Shown one piece after another: positions 7,386 through 13,817 of a stretch of DNA of 13,817 nucleotides. Below the pieces are notes generated by a model. The model saw only the letters and a list, made by a program, of their open reading frames with translations. It had not been told where the DNA came from and made no database searches. Positions within the stretch are counted from its first letter, which is position 1; every line of letters starts with the position of its first letter. The position numbers and the translations under genes are program-made. Origin of the DNA: an uncultured Bacteroidales bacterium (lineage in GTDB: Bacteria; Bacteroidota; Bacteroidia; Bacteroidales; Bacteroidaceae); assembly GCA_937995875.1 (NCBI GenBank), contig CALKIW010000020.1:1-13817 (forward strand). Reading direction: 5' to 3'.

Positions 7386-10300
7386 TATTAGACATCAAAG
7401 ACAAGAAGGGTGCAACAGTATACACCATACCCGTATGTAATGGCAGCACGTATGTATGGAAAATGCAGACGGAAGAATATATACAAGTTGCATTTAACAG
7501 TACAGAGCTGCTCAACCTTAAGAAGGGGTATTATTGTGACATCGGAGACGAGAAAGACCCGACAAGCAGAGGAGCAATCGGAAGATTTGAAATTATATCG
7601 CTCCCACAGCCTACAGCAAGCAGCAAGTGCAACGGCTATGAGTACGACCTCCGCATGGATAGGCCATGGACAAAATTCAAGAACCGCATATTATTCATGA
7701 GTCGTGGAAGTGTTCTCGGCATGGAAAAACGCTGGTCTTTAACAGACAAGATTACTGCACATGCGGGCATCCTAACAGACAACATAAGCCGTTGTGGCTT
7801 CAATTATAAAGGCAGCGAGTACCACGTTGTTATCCACGAGGGAGTGGACACGGAGAAGAGTAAGGTTATAAATTACGACAACACATCAATCCTTGCAGCA
7901 CTTACCAATATTGCAGAGGCATTTGATACCGAATGGTGGGTGCACGAGGATGAAATTCATTTTGGCCGATGCGAACAGGGAGAAGCCGAGATCGAGCTAA
8001 AAATGCACGAGGATATCACCACCATCTCAAGGTCGGAGGACAGCTCTAAGCACGGTACACGCTTATACGCATACGGCAGCGACAGAAACCTGAACCGAAA
8101 TTACAGACGGAAACTAAAAAATCCGTTTACGGTCAACGGTTGGCACAGGCTTTTTGCCAAGACGGCAAAAATCAAGATAAACACACCAAAGAGCGGATTC
8201 CGATACAGCGAAGCCAAAATGATAGAATTTAAGGATGGAGCGCTGGCAGGACAAAAGATTCCATTCACAGTAATATCAGGGAGCTATGGACAAGACGGAG
8301 ATGTTGAAATTTGGGACAATCCCGTTTTTGAAATTTCATTGCCACAAACCGCAGAAATAAAGATTGGAAACCAAGTTCGGTTTGTGATAGAACATTCAAC
8401 AACATTGCATCCAACAGCAGGAGTTACCACCATTAGCAATATAGAGAGGGAAGAGTTCTACGGCTTTTCATTCAAAGACATCAAGCTGCCAAAGAAAGCC
8501 ATCAACACACGCACAGCGATTAAGTTCGAGGATGACACGCCAGAGAAGCATATAAGGTTTTTGGGCAAAATTACCACAACGGACACAGCTGGTAAAACCA
8601 GCATGCTCAACGAGGGAAGAGATTTGTACGCGCTTACCGATGGCAGTGCGCCAGCCACACAGGATGAGCAAGAGGTAACACTCTCTCACCCTTCCATGAT
8701 GTACGTCAACCGATTATACACAGAGCCAATAGACGGGCAGGGAGAAATGGCCATACAAGGCATTACGGACAACGCCCTGCAACTTCCAGTCGGTACGCCA
8801 TATATTGATAGTCCACACATCGATGATGAGGACGAAATTATGGAGGTTGCAGAGCAAAATCCAAGCATATACCCAAGATGCCTGCTCACAATTACAGAGG
8901 TAACTACAGTAGATGCCACAGAGACGAATGAAGACACGGGGGAGACTACAGTATGGCAGGCATACCGATTTAAGGCCAAAATGACACAGGACGGCACACC
9001 GTTTGAATTTGATGATAGTTATCTAATTCAAGAGGAAGGCAAACCGCTATCTATACAGTTTCAAAGCGGCAAACTTTCAGGACTTGAGTTTGAGATACAT
9101 TTTAACCCTGAAGGAAAAAAAGACGAAAAACAACTTTTTGAAATAACAAGGAACGATAATTACACGCTTGACCTACCGAACAATATTGCATACCCTGCGG
9201 TCGGAGATACCCTCTATATGTTCAACATGGATGCAGACATTATCGATGACACACTAATTGCAGCAGCCGAGCAGGAACTAAAGGAGTGGGCAGAGAAAGA
9301 AATGGAAAAACTCTGCAGGGACGATGGTACATATACGGCCGTAAACAACCCCGTAGAATGGGGAAGAAAAAGGTTAGGAGTCCTTAAAAAGGGACAAAAA
9401 GTAAAACTCAACGCCCCACATCTTGTACAGACAGCCGACGGCACAAGATTAAGCCGGGTAATTGGTTGGGACCTAAAACTCAACGACACCACACAAGGCG
9501 AATATATCATTGGCGAAACCAGAGCCTACAGCAACTCCGAAAATCTTAGCAATGACGTTCAAGAACTTGTTTATTACAACGGGCAAATAAAAGACGGAAG
9601 CGGAGGAGTTTCCATACAGCTATACGACAAACTTATTGGCAAGCTGCAAAGCAAGGTAGACAGTATCGGTGGAAAGGTCGATAACAAGCTATCAAGAGTT
9701 TTTGATGACACCGCAAAGGGCCTGATTACGTTCCTCAAGGGACTGTTGCTCGGTGACGGCAAGCACGGCATCACCGAGAAGGGAGTAGCCACGCTGCTGA
9801 AAGTCATCACAGACACCATCGAGAGCAGGAACTTCGAGAAGGGCATTCTCGGCAACGGCTTTGGGATGTGGACGGACGCAGATGGACGCAGCCACGTAGA
9901 GACAGATTTTCTCACCGCCCGCATCAAGATGGTCATCGCAGCATTGGAGATAATGGAGCTGAACTACGTGGGTGGCAACTTCATCTTCTCACCCGTCGGT
10001 GGCAGGATTTCGAGTGTGAAGCCCATCGACAATACGGGAGCGGAGGTTGCAGACGGCTCTACTCCATACGCCTTCAGGTGCTACATGGTGGCCGACGATG
10101 GAAGCCGCAGGGTGCAGAACAAGTGGAAAGTGGGTGACCAAGCCAAGTGTCAGACCTTTGACCTCTCACAGCAGAAGAAAGATGCCGACGGTGTGTATCA
10201 CGACGTGGAGAATAAGTACTATTGGCGGCTGGTGCAGGAGACGGGGCAGGAGACGCTCTCCGACGGCAAGCTCTACAACTACATCGACCTTTCAAACACG

Positions 10301-11059
10301 CTGGCCGTGACGGTGAAGTACGGAGGTGAAACCGTAGACGGCATCGGTTATGATGATGGCAGCGTTACGCCGTCCGTACCTGAAACGGGAGACAGCATCG
10401 TGCAGATGGGAAGTCAGACCGACAGGGAGCGGCAGAGCATGATTGTGATACGCACCGTAGGAGACGGCGCGCCGGCCATCGACGGCTACTCGGACGTAAA
10501 CAACTACAACCTTGCATCGCACCACTCCACCCGCCTGTTCAACCCTGAACACAACTTCATCATGAACGACAACTTCGAGATGAAAAGCTATACGGGGGCG
10601 GTGGCTCCGATGGTGCTGCACAGAGGCAGTTGGCAGGAGGGCACGCCATACGGGCATTACGAATCAGTGACCCTTGACGGCTCGACGTGGCTGTGCACGG
10701 TGCCGATGGGACATACCACAACCGAGAGGCCGTCGGACAGTTCCTCTGTCTGGCAGAAGTATGCAGGAAAGGGCGAGAAGGGCGACAGCCCCGTGATGCT
10801 CGATATATACACCGACAAGGGAAACATCATACGAAACGGGCAGGGAGAAATAACGCTCTCGGCAATCGTGACAAGGGACGGTGCGGATGTTACGGCACAA
10901 TACCCGTCGGAAGCATTCTCATGGACGAGGGACAGCGGTAACGGGGAGTATGACACGGAATGGAACAACCGCCACAGGGGAGCCGGACCGTCCATCACCG
11001 TAAGGGCAGAGGATATATGGAAAAAAGCCGTATTTGAATGTGTCCTTGATACAGAATGA
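7382..11059 (+). CDS. Tail tip hub / host-specificity fibre protein with C-terminal carbohydrate-binding-like and Ig-like modules
   Basis: The 1225-residue protein has a central tail-hub layout. Residues 1-~370 are beta-rich and resemble the hub (Tal/gp27-like) N-terminus that docks on the tail tip. Residues ~370-720 hold a long linker region with 'PYIDSPHIDDEDEI...NPSIYPR', a pattern I recall from Bacteroidota phage tail proteins. A short helical hinge follows (residues ~740-800). Residues ~850-1075 carry 'FRCYMVADDGSRRVQNKWKV', 'YYWRLV', 'YIDLS' and 'DRERQSMIVIRTVGDGAPAI', a common fibre module of these phages. Residues ~1082-1127 look like a CBM5/12-type sugar-binding module (W1084 to W1124), then a short collagen-like GKGEKGD. 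An Ig-like domain (~1139-1225) ends the chain. Base composition rises sharply near 9700 (residue ~774), suggesting that the receptor-facing half was exchanged. No catalytic motif was seen. Start set by GGAGGTGAT at 7370. Confidence 0.75.
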   Translation: MILDIKDKKGATVYTIPVCNGSTYVWKMQTEEYIQVAFNSTELLNLKKGYYCDIGDEKDPTSRGAIGRFEIISLPQPTASSKCNGYEYDLRMDRPWTKFKNRILFMSRGSVLGMEKRWSLTDKITAHAGILTDNISRCGFNYKGSEYHVVIHEGVDTEKSKVINYDNTSILAALTNIAEAFDTEWWVHEDEIHFGRCEQGEAEIELKMHEDITTISRSEDSSKHGTRLYAYGSDRNLNRNYRRKLKNPFTVNGWHRLFAKTAKIKINTPKSGFRYSEAKMIEFKDGALAGQKIPFTVISGSYGQDGDVEIWDNPVFEISLPQTAEIKIGNQVRFVIEHSTTLHPTAGVTTISNIEREEFYGFSFKDIKLPKKAINTRTAIKFEDDTPEKHIRFLGKITTTDTAGKTSMLNEGRDLYALTDGSAPATQDEQEVTLSHPSMMYVNRLYTEPIDGQGEMAIQGITDNALQLPVGTPYIDSPHIDDEDEIMEVAEQNPSIYPRCLLTITEVTTVDATETNEDTGETTVWQAYRFKAKMTQDGTPFEFDDSYLIQEEGKPLSIQFQSGKLSGLEFEIHFNPEGKKDEKQLFEITRNDNYTLDLPNNIAYPAVGDTLYMFNMDADIIDDTLIAAAEQELKEWAEKEMEKLCRDDGTYTAVNNPVEWGRKRLGVLKKGQKVKLNAPHLVQTADGTRLSRVIGWDLKLNDTTQGEYIIGETRAYSNSENLSNDVQELVYYNGQIKDGSGGVSIQLYDKLIGKLQSKVDSIGGKVDNKLSRVFDDTAKGLITFLKGLLLGDGKHGITEKGVATLLKVITDTIESRNFEKGILGNGFGMWTDADGRSHVETDFLTARIKMVIAALEIMELNYVGGNFIFSPVGGRISSVKPIDNTGAEVADGSTPYAFRCYMVADDGSRRVQNKWKVGDQAKCQTFDLSQQKKDADGVYHDVENKYYWRLVQETGQETLSDGKLYNYIDLSNTLAVTVKYGGETVDGIGYDDGSVTPSVPETGDSIVQMGSQTDRERQSMIVIRTVGDGAPAIDGYSDVNNYNLASHHSTRLFNPEHNFIMNDNFEMKSYTGAVAPMVLHRGSWQEGTPYGHYESVTLDGSTWLCTVPMGHTTTERPSDSSSVWQKYAGKGEKGDSPVMLDIYTDKGNIIRNGQGEITLSAIVTRDGADVTAQYPSEAFSWTRDSGNGEYDTEWNNRHRGAGPSITVRAEDIWKKAVFECVLDTE

Positions 11060-11092
11060 ACAGTAAAACATAAAACATATAAAACAGTAAAA
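11059..11092 (+). repeat. A-rich spacer with a 10-base direct repeat
   Basis: AACAGTAAAA occurs at 11059-11068 and again at 11083-11092, separated by the A/T-rich TAAAACATAT type sequence. The spacer has no Shine-Dalgarno site and ends two bases before ATG 11095. It probably serves as an unstructured A-rich leader for the next gene, a style common in Bacteroidota. A protein-binding role is possible but unsupported. Confidence 0.4.
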
Positions 11093-11094
11093 TC

Positions 11095-12120
11095 ATGGCA
11101 GTAACAGCAAGAAACCAAATCACCATCGTTGATTTGAACGACGCAAAAAGCGTTCAGATATATTTCAACGCATCTCAGGGAATGTCGCAGTCCTACAACC
11201 CCGACACGCACGTATATTCACCGAACTACTCATCCGAGCCCAACAAGATTACGCCGAAAGTGTATGAGACGGGGGATTCCAGCGATCACCTCGCACGTTG
11301 CAAGAACGTGAAGTACACCATAAACGGAAAGGCATACACGGCCGCTACATCCAATGCTTCGTTTGTCGTCGGTGCAGACGGAACACTCACCGTGAAATCC
11401 AACCTATCATCGAATCTCAATATTGTGTTTGAGGCGGAATATACGGACGAGGACAACATCGTCAGCCAAATAGGCGGTACCTTCACGCTGCTTCGCAATG
11501 TGTCGAGCGGCGCGCTGTTTCAGGTCGTAATCACGTGCCCGAAAGCAAATGTGTTTGACAAGTCGGTTTCAGGCAACCTCACCGCCGTAGCGCAGGCAAA
11601 GAGAGGTGGCGTGGACGACAACAGCAACGTTACGTATGAATGGCTTCAGTATGACATCAAGACCAGTTCGTGGGTGGCCGTTGCATCAGGACGCGCAAAC
11701 GGGAAGACGCTCACGGTGAAGCCTGATGACGTGCTGAACTTCCAGACGTTCAAGTGCGTTGCCAAAGATGCAGGAGGAACGGACGAAGCCGCAACGGCGG
11801 AAGCCATCGTGACGTTCGAGGACATGACCGACCCCTACACGCTTGAACTTTTCTGCCCGACGGGGGACAAGATTGTGAACGGTACGGGAAGCACGAAGAT
11901 TAACGCCCGTGTATGGCAGGGAGGAAACAAGATAGAGGACGAGAACACGGCGGCGAGCAGCCGGAAGTTCAACTACAGATGGATGAAGCTCGACAAGGAC
12001 GGAAAGGCGCAGAACTGGAGCGGTGCGACAAGCAACGTGAAGACCGGAAACCCGATCACCGTCCTTGCAGAGGAGGTGAACACGAAGACAACCATTATAT
12101 GTGAGATTGAAAAGAAGTAG
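11095..12120 (+). CDS. Tail tip accessory protein with tandem Ig-like domains
   Basis: The 341-residue product starts MAVTARNQITIVDLNDAKSV, a motif repeated at the start of the following gene and probably a docking segment for the tail tip. The region to about 135 is beta-rich (VKYTINGKAYTA, FVVGADGTLTV). Two Ig-like domains follow, about 141-242 and 247-341. Both run from a strand with a Cys ('VVITCPK', 'LELFCPT') through an aromatic core ('YEWLQYD', 'YRWMKLD') to a final 'ITV.A...C' strand ('TFKCVAKDAG', 'TIICEIEKK'). The second resembles the Ig-like end of the hub. Such domains in tail proteins usually give weak surface attachment or spacing, and no enzymatic motif is seen. No Shine-Dalgarno site is present, only an A-rich leader. 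Composition is moderately GC-rich, like the hub's 3' half. The next gene starts three bases after its stop. Confidence 0.6.
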   Translation: MAVTARNQITIVDLNDAKSVQIYFNASQGMSQSYNPDTHVYSPNYSSEPNKITPKVYETGDSSDHLARCKNVKYTINGKAYTAATSNASFVVGADGTLTVKSNLSSNLNIVFEAEYTDEDNIVSQIGGTFTLLRNVSSGALFQVVITCPKANVFDKSVSGNLTAVAQAKRGGVDDNSNVTYEWLQYDIKTSSWVAVASGRANGKTLTVKPDDVLNFQTFKCVAKDAGGTDEAATAEAIVTFEDMTDPYTLELFCPTGDKIVNGTGSTKINARVWQGGNKIEDENTAASSRKFNYRWMKLDKDGKAQNWSGATSNVKTGNPITVLAEEVNTKTTIICEIEKK

Positions 12121-12123
12121 GCT

Positions 12124-13817
12124 ATGGCGGTATTGGCAAGAGGACAGATTACCATAACGGATATGCGGAACGAGGGTACTTACACCTTCGTCCGCTACTC
12201 CGACGACGGGGGAAAGACGTTCACGGCGGCTTCACAGGCGGCACTGGATGAGGTGCAGGCAGGGTTGCCGTTGGAGGGGAGGAACTTAATTGGTGGTATG
12301 CCGTCGTTTGATGGGTGGACGATACCGTCGTATTGGAGTGTTAAGGATGGAATTGTTACAAAAAGCGGAGCGACAGAAGCCAACTGGGTAAATTTAAGAA
12401 GTCCTGTATTAGATTTTTCAATTATTGAAGGAAAAACCGTAACACTGTCCTTTAAGGCGAAGGGCAATCAGGCAGATTTCAGAATTTCATTTGAGCTGAT
12501 AAAAAACGGCGAAAGAAAATTCTATAAAGACTATAAAGTTGATGACGCATCAACTACATCGTCTGATAACTACACTTTGATTCGTTACACATTCAAAGCT
12601 GACAGGTCATTTTTTACACTAAGCACAAATGACGGAACAGACATCAACTCTTTGAATGATTTGAAAATTGCATTTCACAGATACACGACCGAGCCTATAA
12701 GCATCAAGGAGGTAAAATTAGAGATTGGAGATAGGGTATCAGCATTTACACCTACTAACCTAATTGGTATAGAAAATGCGGAGAAGAACAGTTGGGATGG
12801 GAGGAACTTACTTCTAAATAGTAAGGGCAGGTTTCAGCCACATCGTTATGATACAGATAATTATGCCCACTATCCATCTACAACTATTTATTTAGAGAAT
12901 GGTAAACAGTATATACTTAGTGGGACTACAAATGGAGTATTTTCATCCGTACACAAGACTTCGGTAGAAAGTAACAGATACAGATGTGTAATATGGATTG
13001 TGTCGGGTCCATTAAATTCAAGAAACATAAATAGGATTGTATCCTCGTCAACAACTGGGACAACAGGAACAATATTTACATGGAACTTTCCGACAGACAT
13101 ATATTGTCTTAGAGTAAATGGTTATCTTGCTGATAATTCTACTTATGCAGAATACATAAAAATTGAAGAGGGAAACAAAAAAACTTCTTGGACACCGGCA
13201 CCAGAGGACTGCACGTTTGGTACCACACCCGGCAGGTACATGGGCACCGCCGTATGGGACAAGCCCTATCCGCCCCTCGACCCGTCGGAGTACACATGGT
13301 CGGAGGTACAGGGGCGCGGCGTGGCAAGCATTGTCCGCTACTTTGGCCTTTCCAACAGTGATGCGGAGGAGCCGAAAACTTATGACACAACCCCTAAGAG
13401 TCCGACACCTACGGCCCGATACCTCTGGGGATATGACCTTGTCACCTACACGGATGGAACGGCCGTGCAGATGCCACATCAGGTTATAGCGGTGCATGGT
13501 GACAAGGGCGTGAATGGAACAGACGCGGTGAATATCATTCCCGACCCTGCACAGATTATCGTAGACACGAACGACCAAGGGCTTGTGACAAATACGGAGG
13601 GAGCCAATTCCGTTATCAGAGCCTACAGGGGCGGAACGCAGATCACCTGCTCCGCGATTGTAAAATCCACATCGAAAGGTATAGGGGTTACGGTCACATC
13701 GATTACCGAAGGCGGCATAACCACGCCGCAAATCAACATCAACAGTATCGCCAAAGACCCCAATACGGGTTACGCGTATGCTTCAGGTTACGTAGACCTC
13801 GATGTTGTTGCTGATAA
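12124..13817 (+). CDS. Modular receptor-binding tail fibre with two carbohydrate-binding-like modules (3'-incomplete)
   Basis: The frame opens at ATG 12124, three bases after the preceding stop, and is still open at the window end (564 codons plus two bases). It starts MAVLARGQITITDM, like its upstream neighbour. Residues 52-212 and 226-362 are two copies of one layout: each begins GRNL, continues as a beta-sandwich-like stretch and ends with 'K(L/I)E.G(D/N)...(F/W)TP'. I recall this from phage-fibre carbohydrate-binding modules. Residues ~363-460 contain 'TARYLWGYDLVTYTDG' and 'VIAVHGDKG', a repeat typical of Bacteroidota tail fibres, then short Gly-X-Y (GDKGVNG) and a further beta-rich domain. 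The likely role is host glycan recognition at the tail tip. The module pair is markedly AT-rich against GC-rich flanks, suggesting acquisition as a cassette. No Shine-Dalgarno site; expression probably relies on reinitiation from the previous gene. Confidence 0.7.
   Translation, partial: MAVLARGQITITDMRNEGTYTFVRYSDDGGKTFTAASQAALDEVQAGLPLEGRNLIGGMPSFDGWTIPSYWSVKDGIVTKSGATEANWVNLRSPVLDFSIIEGKTVTLSFKAKGNQADFRISFELIKNGERKFYKDYKVDDASTTSSDNYTLIRYTFKADRSFFTLSTNDGTDINSLNDLKIAFHRYTTEPISIKEVKLEIGDRVSAFTPTNLIGIENAEKNSWDGRNLLLNSKGRFQPHRYDTDNYAHYPSTTIYLENGKQYILSGTTNGVFSSVHKTSVESNRYRCVIWIVSGPLNSRNINRIVSSSTTGTTGTIFTWNFPTDIYCLRVNGYLADNSTYAEYIKIEEGNKKTSWTPAPEDCTFGTTPGRYMGTAVWDKPYPPLDPSEYTWSEVQGRGVASIVRYFGLSNSDAEEPKTYDTTPKSPTPTARYLWGYDLVTYTDGTAVQMPHQVIAVHGDKGVNGTDAVNIIPDPAQIIVDTNDQGLVTNTEGANSVIRAYRGGTQITCSAIVKSTSKGIGVTVTSITEGGITTPQININSIAKDPNTGYAYASGYVDLDVVAD
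12277..13209 (+). repeat. Two diverged tandem carbohydrate-binding-like modules opened by identical 12-base repeats
   Basis: GGGAGGAACTTA occurs at 12277-12288 and 12799-12810 in the same reading frame, encoding GRNL each time. Each copy starts a module of about 160 and 137 residues, closed by an 'EIGDRVSAFTP' or 'EEGNKKTSWTP' motif. Outside the shared motifs the copies are strongly diverged, so they are old duplicates or independently acquired members of one family. Confidence 0.55.

Noticed and set aside
13048..13731. 227-codon minus-strand frame near the window end
   Set aside because: It is antisense to the fibre gene, crosses the composition break near 13190, and has an Arg/Cys/Gly-rich product typical of shadow translation.
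12277..13817. Possible variable region of a diversity-generating retroelement in the fibre gene
   Set aside because: There is no nearby template copy with adenine-specific differences, no reverse transcriptase and no accessory gene in the window. The two modules differ too broadly.
1..13817. Defence system, CRISPR array, tRNA or insertion sequence
   Set aside because: The window is almost fully occupied by tail genes on one strand. I saw no regularly spaced repeats, tRNA-like clover-leaf, transposase or inverted terminal repeats, and no gap over 300 bases.

Overview
This window is a late structural segment of a double-stranded DNA tailed phage or prophage: the tail-assembly operon, all on the + strand, tightly packed and without RNA genes. 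Protein features point to a virus of the Bacteroidota (Bacteroides/Prevotella-like hosts). The major tail protein, the tail-assembly chaperone, the hub with its 'RCY.V.DDG...W.VGDQA' module, and the 'MAV.AR.QIT' fibre starts all resemble families I know from that phylum. This is recalled family knowledge, not a search. No integrase, repressor or host gene is visible, so phage versus prophage cannot be decided. A lone major tail protein followed by chaperones and a long tape measure, with no sheath gene in view, suggests a long non-contractile (siphovirus) tail. The sheath argument is incomplete because only 152 bases upstream are visible.

Layout. Bases 1-152 hold the end of an unidentified upstream gene. 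Bases 192-725 encode the major tail tube protein behind a strong Shine-Dalgarno sequence. A hairpin plus T-tract at 785-829 looks like an intrinsic terminator inside the operon. Bases 839-1426 and 1351-1659 form a tail-assembly chaperone pair of the lambda G / GT kind. I found a canonical -1 slippery heptamer (T TTT TTC, 1345-1351) in the right phase, with a 12-bp bulged stem starting 1-7 bases downstream, so a 273-residue fusion is predicted. Bases 1672-6891 encode a 1739-residue tape measure protein. Bases 6921-7385 encode a small distal-tail-like protein. Bases 7382-11059 encode a 1225-residue tail-tip hub/fibre. Bases 11095-12120 encode an Ig-domain tail protein. Base 12124 to the window end is an incomplete, modular receptor-binding fibre gene.

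How the genes work together. The tube protein polymerises around the tape measure, which the G/GT chaperones keep soluble. The small distal protein and the hub close the tail tip. The two downstream proteins share an N-terminal motif and carry Ig-like and carbohydrate-binding-like modules, so they probably decorate the tip and bind host surface glycans. Base composition is mosaic: it jumps inside the hub gene near 9700 and twice inside the last gene (AT-rich about 12335-13190). Each jump falls at a protein-domain boundary, as expected for modular exchange of host-range parts.

I see no defence system, retroelement or other new enzymatic system here. The best candidates for undescribed biology are the complete frameshift element and the domain-shuffling pattern at the tail tip.
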